From positions 558,001 through 622,000 of the forward strand of contig NZ_CP075584.1 in NCBI RefSeq assembly GCF_027594785.1: a stretch of DNA of 64,000 bases, read 5' to 3'. A program made the translations under genes and the position numbers. The notes under the pieces are model-generated. The model worked only from the letters and a program-made list of their open reading frames with translations, was not told the DNA's origin and searched no databases. The first letter of the stretch is position 1. Every line of letters starts with the position of its first letter. Positions 7,146 through 14,627 of this stretch are shown piece by piece. This DNA comes from Cryobacterium breve. GTDB lineage: Bacteria > Actinomycetota > Actinomycetes > Actinomycetales > Microbacteriaceae.

Positions 7146-9053
7146 ATGACCACCCTCCCGGAGTCGCCCGCTTCGCCCGATCAGCCGTATCGCGATCGGG
7201 TGGTCCGCGAGTCGGCGCAGGGCGGCGGTGTACTCGCCGGGTTACGGTCGCTGGCGGATGTCATCGCCGGGCTCGGTGGCTCGTCGACGATTGTCGACGC
7301 GCTCACCGACGAGGCCGTGCTGGAAGGACAGGTGCTCATCGCCGGGGCCCGGCGGGCCCTCGACACACAGGCGGCCTGGTTCGCCGCGACCCTCGCCCGC
7401 CGGTCCCGGCCCGAACTCGGCGGGAAGGGCCTCGCCGCCCGGAAGGGCTACCGTTCCCCGGAAGACCTGCTCCAGGACGTTTCCGGGTCGAGCAAGGGCG
7501 ACGCGGCCAAGCTGCTCGCGGTCGGCCGTTTGCTAGCCGAAGCCGACGCCGCCGAGAAAGCCGCCCGGGAGGCCGCCGAGGCCGAGAAGCTGCTCGACGA
7601 GACTCCGCCCCTCGACGGGGCCGCTCCCGACCGGCGACCGATCGAGCATCCGGTGCCGCCGGCCGTGGTGCCGCCGTGGCACACGCCGATCGGCCGGGCC
7701 CTCGCCGAGGGCTGGCTCAGCGTCGAGAAGGCAGACGCGCTCCGCAAAGGTCTCGGTGACCTGGACCGGGCGATCACCGCGGAGAAACTCGCCACCGCCC
7801 TCGCCCGACTCCTGACCGAAGCACGCACCCTGAACGCGGACCAGCTGTTCAAACGGGCCCGAAGGGTGCGGGACGTACTCGATGAGGCCGGCATCGCCGC
7901 CCGCGAGAAAGCCGCCTACGACGACCGGTCCCTGCGGTTCTACCGGCTCCACACGGGGCAGGTGCGCCTGGTCGGCCTGTTCGCCCCGGAAGACGGCGAA
8001 TACCTGATGCAGACCTACGACGCCATCACGAGCCCGCGTCGGGGCGGGGTGCGGTTTGTCGACAAGGAGCAGGCTGCCTGGGCGAAGCGGGTGCAGGATG
8101 ACCCGCGCACGACCGAGCAGCTCACCGCGGACGCGTTCGTCGCCCTGACCAAACTCGGCGTGAAAGCCGACCCAAAGCGCATCGCCGGGGGCCGCAGCCC
8201 CGCCGTGCGCATGGTCACCATCCGCCCCGGTAACACCGCACCGAGTGGCACGGCCCCGAGCGGCACCGCACCGACCGGGGCGGTATCGACCGGTGCCTCA
8301 TCGACCAGTACGGCACCCACTCGGTCAACGTCAACCAGCACCGCTCAGACCGGGACCACACCGACCGGCACATCGCCGACTGGGGCGGCGCCGACCGGCT
8401 CGTTGCCCGCCGGGCCAGCGTCAAGCGCCGCCGGACCGACCGGGACCGCACTCACGGGCGCCTCACAGTCCGAAACCACACCCACCGGGACCGCGTCTGT
8501 CCGGACCGCGGCCGGTGGGACTGAACCGGGCAGGCCGACTCCCGATGCCGTGGTCGAACCCGTGGTTGTTGCCGGGGCCGGCCTCGAGACCGAGGCACCC
8601 GCACTCCAGCCCGGTGTCATCGAGGGGACCGCGGTCACCGTCTCCACCGAAACCCTGGAACGCAACCTCTGCGACACCGGGCTCCTCGACGTCACCTTCG
8701 ACGACCACGGCAGCGGCATCAACCTCGGCCGCGAACAACGCACCTTCAGCCCCGCCCAACGCGCCGCCCTCGCCATCCGCGACGGCGGCTGCAGGTGGCC
8801 CGGCTGCGACCGACCACCCTCCTGGACCGAGACCCACCACATCCAGCACTGGACAGACGACACCGGCCAGACCAACCTCGACGACGGCATCCTGCTCTGC
8901 CGGTCCGACCACCTGCGGCTCCACAACGAACACTGGCGAATCACTCGCGACGACAGGGGCCGTTACTGGCTCACCCCACCACCCGGACTCGACCCCGAAC
9001 AGAGACCCCTCCTCCTCACCAGCACAAGCCCGATCCTCCGGGACGACGACTGA
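7146..9053 (+). CDS. DUF222 / HNH endonuclease-domain protein with low-complexity insert
   Basis: A 635-residue protein. The start chosen is the ATG at 7146; an in-frame reading extends upstream but lacks homology. The N-terminal half has the DUF222 pattern, with RGGVRFVDKEQ and surrounding helices. The C-terminal HNH domain is clear: DGGCRWPGCDRPP, then TETHHIQHW, and LLCRSDHLRLHNEHW. Between them, residues about 360-463 form a Thr/Gly/Ser/Pro/Ala-rich spacer with irregular TAPTG-like repeats. DUF222/HNH genes are abundant in Micrococcales; their function is not settled and they are not established restriction enzymes. A second relative lies at 57175-58891. Confidence 0.85.
   Translation: MTTLPESPASPDQPYRDRVVRESAQGGGVLAGLRSLADVIAGLGGSSTIVDALTDEAVLEGQVLIAGARRALDTQAAWFAATLARRSRPELGGKGLAARKGYRSPEDLLQDVSGSSKGDAAKLLAVGRLLAEADAAEKAAREAAEAEKLLDETPPLDGAAPDRRPIEHPVPPAVVPPWHTPIGRALAEGWLSVEKADALRKGLGDLDRAITAEKLATALARLLTEARTLNADQLFKRARRVRDVLDEAGIAAREKAAYDDRSLRFYRLHTGQVRLVGLFAPEDGEYLMQTYDAITSPRRGGVRFVDKEQAAWAKRVQDDPRTTEQLTADAFVALTKLGVKADPKRIAGGRSPAVRMVTIRPGNTAPSGTAPSGTAPTGAVSTGASSTSTAPTRSTSTSTAQTGTTPTGTSPTGAAPTGSLPAGPASSAAGPTGTALTGASQSETTPTGTASVRTAAGGTEPGRPTPDAVVEPVVVAGAGLETEAPALQPGVIEGTAVTVSTETLERNLCDTGLLDVTFDDHGSGINLGREQRTFSPAQRAALAIRDGGCRWPGCDRPPSWTETHHIQHWTDDTGQTNLDDGILLCRSDHLRLHNEHWRITRDDRGRYWLTPPPGLDPEQRPLLLTSTSPILRDDD
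8226..8535 (+). repeat. Degenerate repeat encoding a Thr/Ser/Gly/Pro-rich linker
   Basis: About 310 bp built from variants of ACCGGCACCGCACCGAC-like units, mostly in multiples of 12-18 bp. It encodes TAPSG, TAPTG, TTPTG and similar pentapeptides inside the DUF222/HNH protein. Units are imperfect, so it is an older repeat expansion and not a recent exact duplication. Confidence 0.75.
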
Positions 9054-9157
9054 CGAGGAAGATCGGCGGTGTACCGGGGACGGCGGCAACTCCAGCAGCA
9101 GCGGCTTAGCCACCGTGTTGCGCACTATCGGCGTTCGAAACTGCGCATTTCGGACCC

Positions 9158-9232
9158 CGGCAGTTCAGACATCGGCGCTTCAGACTTCACCGCTTCAGAC
9201 GCCACCGCTTCAGACTTCGCGGTTTCAGACCC
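9158..9232. repeat. 15-bp minisatellite, five copies, between convergent genes
   Basis: Five consecutive 15-bp units share the core TTCAGAC, for example CACCGCTTCAGACGC followed by CACCGCTTCAGACTT. They lie in the 234-bp gap between the HNH gene stop at 9053 and the end of the minus-strand glycosyltransferase at 9288. All frames give pentapeptide repeats (for example PLQTS), but no start, ribosome site or family match supports a protein. The rest of the gap shows nothing that I recognise. Confidence 0.85.
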
Positions 9233-9287
9233 GCCGTCTGGCCCGCGTCTGGTCTGACCCCCGGCTCCGCTCCTACTGCTGCGGCTC

Positions 9288-10577
9288 CTACTGGTGCGGG
9301 ACCTCGGCGGTGTCGCGCAACGGGGCGAACATCTTGTCGAAGACGTTGCGCCGGTCGAACTGCATCGCGTACTCGCGCGCTCGGTCTGCCCAGTCCCTGC
9401 GTTCATCCGCCGTGGTTTCGAGAATTGCGTGGTCGATCGCCTCGGCGATCGCCTGCGGGTCCTCGACGGGGATGATCAGGGCGTGGTCGCCCACCGCTTC
9501 GCCGATGCCGCCTGTGACCGTCGTGATCACGGGACCGCCGCCGGCCAGCATCTTCTCGGCCAAAGCGATGCCGAACGTCTCCACGAACTCCGGCCGTGGT
9601 TTGCTCGGAAGCACGAAGGCGGCACATCCGGCCATCAGGTACGGCTTCTCCGCATCACCGACGTCATCGAGGAACCGGATGCGGTCAGCGAGCGGTGAGG
9701 CCGCTGCTATCGCCCGGAGCGCCTCGGACTGCGGGCCACGGCCCGCGATCACGAGGATCTTGCTCTGGCTGGCCGCGCTGATCGCGTACCCGGCGATGAG
9801 ATCGTCGACGCCCTTCGCCGCGGTGAGACGGGAAAGGAACAGGATGTACCCGTCGCGTTCGAGACCGCGGGCGGTCAGCACATCCTCGACGACACTCTCG
9901 TCGAGGTGCAGGTACGAGTCGGCGTCGATCGCCGGGTAGGAGATCGTGATCCGCTCGCGGCACTGGGCCGCGTACCGGGTGCCATGGTGCTCGTCGACGA
10001 GCTCCGCCTCGGTGATGATGAGCTGACGGGTGTATTCGGAGACGGCGACACAGTAGTCCTGGCCCAGGTAGCTCGACAGGATGTGCGCTGCGGCGCCGAA
10101 CCGTCCCTCCTCGACGGCGGTACGCACCACGTTCGTGACATCCGAACCGACCGCCTCTGCAATCGTCGTGACGTTGACCGGCAGCCCGGTCCCCCACGCG
10201 GCCCGGACTGCATCGGAGACCGCGAGCGTGTGAGGGGTCAGGTAGAGCGACAGGCACACCGTCGGCACACCGTCGGTGAAGAGCTCGATCAGCCGACCGG
10301 TGACCCCGGCGAGGTGGCGGCCATCGAGCACCTTGTAGTCGCCGACCGGAGCAGGCCGGTCGACAAAGATTCCCTTGCTGTACGGCAGCACGGAGTCGAG
10401 CGGCTTGAGCGGCAGCCCGGAGGCCTGGAGCTTGTCGATCGGCCACGTGACGATCCGCACCTCGTCGAAGCCGCGCTCGAGCGCGGTCTCCGCGAGGTTG
10501 CGCGCTTCGACGGAGTGGCCGCAGATGACCGGATCGGCCCGGACCACGATGACAAGCCGGTTCTCAACAGAATTCAT
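9288..10577 (-). CDS. GT4-family glycosyltransferase
   Basis: A 429-residue GT-B glycosyltransferase. Visible features are RLVIVVRADPVICGHSVEAR at the N-terminus, the C-domain entry DGYILFLSRLTAAKGVDDLI, and the donor-binding region EFVETFGIALAEKMLAGGGP followed by TVTGGIGEAVGDHAL. The ATG at 10575-10577 overlaps the TGA of the upstream GH92 gene in an ATGA arrangement, so the two are coupled. It is a different subfamily from the enzyme at 1820. Pairing with an alpha-mannosidase suggests a mannoside or other alpha-glycoside, but donor and acceptor cannot be assigned. Confidence 0.83.
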   Translation of the reverse strand: MNSVENRLVIVVRADPVICGHSVEARNLAETALERGFDEVRIVTWPIDKLQASGLPLKPLDSVLPYSKGIFVDRPAPVGDYKVLDGRHLAGVTGRLIELFTDGVPTVCLSLYLTPHTLAVSDAVRAAWGTGLPVNVTTIAEAVGSDVTNVVRTAVEEGRFGAAAHILSSYLGQDYCVAVSEYTRQLIITEAELVDEHHGTRYAAQCRERITISYPAIDADSYLHLDESVVEDVLTARGLERDGYILFLSRLTAAKGVDDLIAGYAISAASQSKILVIAGRGPQSEALRAIAAASPLADRIRFLDDVGDAEKPYLMAGCAAFVLPSKPRPEFVETFGIALAEKMLAGGGPVITTVTGGIGEAVGDHALIIPVEDPQAIAEAIDHAILETTADERRDWADRAREYAMQFDRRNVFDKMFAPLRDTAEVPHQ

Positions 10578-12811
10578 GGTGTCTCTCCCGTGGATCGTGA
10601 CGCTCGTGATGGTGACAAGGATGATGGCGTCGAGGGTGGGAGGTCCGTCGTTCCCCAGCTGCTCGGCTCAGGCCCTAAGTCCACGACGAGGTCGCCACCC
10701 GCGTGGAATTCGTTTCCGCTGAGCCACGTGCGCTCGAGCGGTTCCCCGTTGAATTCAATAGCCTGCACATACTGTACGGGTCCGCCGGGTGTCGGTTCAA
10801 TGAATCCACGAGTACGGATGGTGAACGAGTGCTTACCGACAGAGAACGTCGACTTCTCGAACGATGGCGCATTGACGAGGAAGATGTTCTGGCCGGCGAC
10901 GGGGAACAGCCCGAGTGAGGCCCACACGAACCAGGAACTCAGTCCACCGGAGTCGTCGTTGCCCGGGAGCCCGCCCCGCCCGGTGCCGAACTGCTGGTGC
11001 ACGATGTTGTGCACGATCTCGGCCGTGCGGTCCGGCCGACCCACGTAGTGGTACGACCACGGCGCTTCCATGTCGGGTTCGTTGTTCAGCCCCTCGAATC
11101 GGCCAAGGCGATAGCCGGCAATGATTTCCTCCGGGCCGGAGCCCCGGACGAGCTGCTTCACCGGCTCGGCGCCGTAGCCGAAGAACTCGTCGAGCCTGCG
11201 CGATGAACCGCTCGGCCCCTCCACTCAGGGCGATGCGGGCATCCATGTCGTGCACCAGCCGGAACGAGTAGTTGTGCCGGGTGCCCTCGTAGTACGTGGA
11301 GTCCTTCAGGAGGCCGGTGACCGGGTCGTAGGCGTTCACCCAGCGCTCGGCCAGGGCGACGAACTGCTCGACGAGGGCCCTGTCGCCGACATGCCCGGCG
11401 ACCTTCGCGGTGCACCAGTATCCGAACGCGAGGTCGAGGGTGTGGCTGATCGGATGCGCCTCCCCGTGCACCAGGAACTCCTCACCGTAGGTGCGGCGCA
11501 GGTCGTCGGACATGTGCACCAGGGCCCAGTCCCAGTCGATACCGGGCAGGCCGAGCTGGCACAGGTCGGAGAGGAAGGTGTGGGCCAGAGCACTCGCCTG
11601 CCGCGAGAAACGGTCGCTCCCCGGGCCATCCGGTACCCGATGGGGAAGTTGCCCTCCTCCTCCGAGATGGTGATCATCGCGTTCGCCAGCTCGACGGCCC
11701 GTTCCGGCATCAGTGCGGTGATCAGCGGCAGCTGGGTGCGGTAGATGTCCCACATCGTGCTGATGTCGAACACGAACGGCCCGTCCGTCGGCCAGAACGG
11801 GCTCTCCGACGGGGCCAGGCAGGGCTTGATCAGGGCGTGGTACAGCGCCGTCGAGAACACCGTCTGGCGAGCGGCAGACGGTGTCCTCACCGTGATGCCC
11901 TTGAGCTTCTTGCGCCAGACCTTCTGGGTCTGCTCGCGGCGAGGCGTGAATTGCGCCGGTCCGGTTCCGCAGTCCGCCTCGAGGTTGCGCTTGGCCTGCT
12001 CGACGCCCCGCAGGGAGAATCCGATCCGCAGCTCGATCGTCTGGCCCTCCTCGCTCGGACCGGCCCACATCAGGCCGAACGGACGCAAGGTCGTCGGCCG
12101 GATATGGTCGAAGTCGAGCCGGGTCCCACCGGGCATCAGGCGCCTGTCGTACCAGAGCATCTGACGCCACTGGGGGTTGTCGCACTCGATGTACACCGAG
12201 AGAGGGGCGCCCTCCACGACGATCTCGCCACTCGCGACTCCGGGCTCGAGGCACTCGAGGTGGGCCCGCACCGGGATCGTGGCGCCGTACGGGATCGACA
12301 GGCCGCCGTGCGAGAAGTCGATGACGACCCGCGCCTTGGAGTGTGCGGGGAAGGTGTACCGGTGCACCGCGCTCTTCGGCCCGACGGTGAGCTCCGCGGT
12401 GATGCCCGAGTCGAGGGTTCCGGAATACCAGCCCGGCTCGGCCTGTTCGTCGGTCAGCTCCCAGGTACGGCCGAGCACGTCGAGGGGTTCGATCATCGGC
12501 GTGACGCGGAAATAGTTGTAGTACTTGCGGATGGCGCCGGTACCGGACTGCTGGAAATGCGCGAATCCCGAAGCGAGGTGACGCTCATGCAGGAGGGGCG
12601 GGATGCCCTCGAGCGAGAGGTCGTACCGGCCGTACCCCGTCGGATAGGCGCCCGAATAGGCGCAGGCCGACACCATCCCGAGAGGGTAGGTGGCGCCAGG
12701 GTGCGTGTTCCCGATCTGCGGCTTCGGCCACCACCACGTCGCGGCGAGACCGGTCTGGGGAGGAAGGTCCGTTACCTCGGTGCCGATAAACGGGTCAACG
12801 CGACCGATCAT
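10574..12811 (-). CDS. GH92-family alpha-mannosidase (two single-base frameshifts)
   Basis: The start is the ATG at 12811, with GAGGAGATACTGC just ahead as ribosome site. GH92 features include RVDPFIGTE at the N-terminus, the NTHPGATYPLGMVSAC stretch, and C-terminal GGLPGNDDSGGLSSWFVWAS with LGLFPVAGQNIF. The frame breaks twice: in a run of four Cs at 11619-11622, where one base seems lost between YRMARG and SDRFSRQAS, and at 11192-11198 (GAGCCTG), where one extra base separates GAERFIAQ from LDEFFGYGAEPV. The corrected length is 745 residues, typical of the family. GH92 enzymes are calcium-dependent exo-alpha-mannosidases. No clear signal peptide is seen, so the enzyme may be cytoplasmic. 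Confidence 0.83.
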
Positions 12812-12880
12812 GCAGTATCTCCTCTGAATGCCTTCCTCGGAGAGTAGCCGCTGCACATCATCCAGAATGACGCGACTCCG

Positions 12881-12894
12881 TTACCGCGAGGTAA
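12881..12894. promoter_or_regulatory. Short palindrome TTACCGCGAGGTAA between divergent genes
   Basis: A perfect 5-bp inverted repeat with a 4-bp centre, lying in the 126-bp gap between the GH92 start (12811) and the reductase start (12938). Its position 70 bp ahead of the GH92 gene and 44 bp ahead of the other fits a repressor site. No regulator gene is adjacent and the operator class is not identified. Confidence 0.35.
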
Positions 12895-12937
12895 ATTCTC
12901 GCGCTGTGTCATCTCGCGCCACCGCTACCGTTGAGGA

Positions 12938-13966
12938 ATGACCACCCCAATGCCCGAGGGCGCAGACCTGAAGCCGAGCTACATCGAACCGGGACAGCCC
13001 TTCGATCGCGACACTCACTATATTGAGGACCGCATCACCCGCGACGCTCGCGACGGCTGGCCCGTTGAGCCCGGCAGGTACCGGCTCGTGGCCGCGCGGG
13101 CCTGTCCGTGGGCGAACCGAACGGCGATCGTCCGGCGCCTGCTCGGGCTGGAGGAGGTCATCTCGCTGGGCCTTCCCGGACCGACACACGACAAGAACAG
13201 CTGGACCTTCGACCTCGACCCCGGCGCCGTCGACCCGGTGCTCGGCATTGAACGGCTCCAGCAGGCCTATTTCGCGAGATTCCCGGACTACCCGCGCGGC
13301 ATCACGGTTCCCGCGATCGTGGACGTTCCGAGCGGACGGGTCGTCACCAACAACTACCCGCAGATCACGATCGACTTCGAAACCGAATGGGTCGAGTATC
13401 ACCGTCCCGGTGCTCCCGATCTGTATCCCGTCGAGCATCGCGCCGAAATCGACGAGGTCGCCGACCTGATCTTCCACGATGTCAACAACGGCGTCTACAA
13501 GTGCGGTTTTGCCGGCAGCCAGAAGTCCTACGAGCGGGCATACGACACTCTGTTCGCCAGGCTGGACTGGTTGGAAGACCGCCTCACGACCCAGCGCTAC
13601 CTCGTCGGCGACACCATCACCGAGGCCGACATCCGACTCTTCACAACGCTCGCACGCTTCGACGCCGTGTACCACGGGCACTTCAAGTGCAACCGCAACA
13701 AGCTCAGCGAGATGCCCGTGCTGTGGGCATACGCGAGGGACCTGTTCCAGACGCCGGGATTCGGCGACACCATCGACTTCGATCAGATCAAACGCCACTA
13801 CTACGTCACCCACAGTGACATCAATCCGAGTGGCATCGTCCCGAAAGGGCCGGATGCGCGCGGCTGGCTCGAACCGTCGGGTCGCGAGGCCCTGGGCGGG
13901 CGTCCGTTCGGCGACGGGACCGCGCCCGCGCTTCCCCTCCCGGCCGAGCGAGTGCCTGCGCTGTGA
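12938..13966 (+). CDS. Glutathionyl-hydroquinone reductase-like (Xi-class GST family) protein
   Basis: A 342-residue protein. The N-terminal thioredoxin-fold half carries the catalytic motif ARACPWANRTAIVRRL, with the cysteine of the CPWA signature. The substrate-binding half contains FHDVNNGVYKCGFAGSQ and ADIRLFTTLARFDAVYHGHF, typical of S-glutathionyl-(chloro)hydroquinone reductases (YqjG/ECM4 type). Actinobacteria normally make mycothiol and not glutathione, so the thiol partner here is probably different. It stands alone, divergent from the GH92 gene and followed by a strong hairpin. Confidence 0.88.
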   Translation: MTTPMPEGADLKPSYIEPGQPFDRDTHYIEDRITRDARDGWPVEPGRYRLVAARACPWANRTAIVRRLLGLEEVISLGLPGPTHDKNSWTFDLDPGAVDPVLGIERLQQAYFARFPDYPRGITVPAIVDVPSGRVVTNNYPQITIDFETEWVEYHRPGAPDLYPVEHRAEIDEVADLIFHDVNNGVYKCGFAGSQKSYERAYDTLFARLDWLEDRLTTQRYLVGDTITEADIRLFTTLARFDAVYHGHFKCNRNKLSEMPVLWAYARDLFQTPGFGDTIDFDQIKRHYYVTHSDINPSGIVPKGPDARGWLEPSGREALGGRPFGDGTAPALPLPAERVPAL

Positions 13967-13967
13967 T

Positions 13968-13997
13968 GCAGGCCCGGCACCGGTGTCGCCGGCCTGC
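13968..13997 (+). terminator. GC-rich hairpin after the reductase gene
   Basis: The arms GCAGGCCCGGC and GCCGGCCTGC pair with one bulged base around a 9-base loop. The hairpin starts two bases past the stop codon at 13966. There is no T tract, as is common for actinobacterial terminators. Confidence 0.6.
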
Positions 13998-14065
13998 TCC
14001 AGCACGGTGACCCTGCGCGTCTGACGAATTCCGATTCCGGCTTGCCGCTCAGTATTCTGGGGGGC

Positions 14066-14614
14066 ATGAAGATGCCAGCACTCGTTACGCTCACCCTGCT
14101 CGGAGCGCTGGCGCTCAGCGGTTGCGCCACCGGCTCGTCCACCTCGACCGGCGCGACCGCCACGCCCGGAACCGCCGCAGCGGCCGCTCCCACGGAGTCT
14201 GCCTCGCCGGAGGCCTGCTCCGGTGTCAGGGTTGTCGTCGATTTCGGAACCCTCGCCGCACCGAAGATCACCGACTGCGTGGCGACGGCGACCACGATCG
14301 CCGCGAGCGACGTGATGAAGACCGCCGCGGTCTCGACCGAGGGAACCGTCCAGTACGGCGACCAGGTCGTCTGCCGCGTGAACGGGCGCCCCGCCGCCGA
14401 CGAAACAGTCACGGTCACGGGCCAGGCCTCGTTCGTCGAATCGTGCCAGTCGATGGCACCCGCATACGCCTACTGGGCGCTGTGGATCCAGCCCACCCCG
14501 GGGGCGGCCTGGGAATACGCCCAGGAGGGCCTCGGCAGCCTCCAGGTGACGCCGGGACAGTCCCTCGGCCTCGTGTTCACCACGGGCACCGAGACCCCGA
14601 CACCCGGCAGCTAA
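14066..14614 (+). CDS. Lipoprotein, probable ECF-transporter accessory (DUF4430-like)
   Basis: A 182-residue protein starting at an ATG preceded by GGGGGG. The signal peptide ends in the lipobox LSGC at residues 19-22, followed by a Ser/Thr/Ala-rich linker to about residue 48. The mature domain contains CRVNGRPAADETVTV and a late stretch WALWIQPTPGAAWEYAQEG with TPGQSLGLVF. These resemble the transcobalamin-like DUF4430 domain, which often accompanies ECF transporters. The resemblance is judged by eye and is not certain. It lies 13 bp ahead of the transporter gene and probably presents the ligand to it outside the cell. Confidence 0.7.
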   Translation: MKMPALVTLTLLGALALSGCATGSSTSTGATATPGTAAAAAPTESASPEACSGVRVVVDFGTLAAPKITDCVATATTIAASDVMKTAAVSTEGTVQYGDQVVCRVNGRPAADETVTVTGQASFVESCQSMAPAYAYWALWIQPTPGAAWEYAQEGLGSLQVTPGQSLGLVFTTGTETPTPGS

Positions 14615-14627
14615 GGCTCCGACCCCG

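Noticed and set aside
7146-9053. DUF222/HNH genes as a restriction or phage-defence system
   Set aside because: No methyltransferase, specificity subunit or other defence gene is adjacent at either copy; family members are common and of unsettled role.
9069-9257. Small repetitive protein encoded by the 15-bp minisatellite
   Set aside because: Every frame through the repeat gives a pentapeptide repeat, and none has a convincing start or ribosome site.
13967-14065. Cobalamin riboswitch ahead of the ECF operon
   Set aside because: The gap is short and holds a terminator-like hairpin; I saw no B12-box-like sequence.
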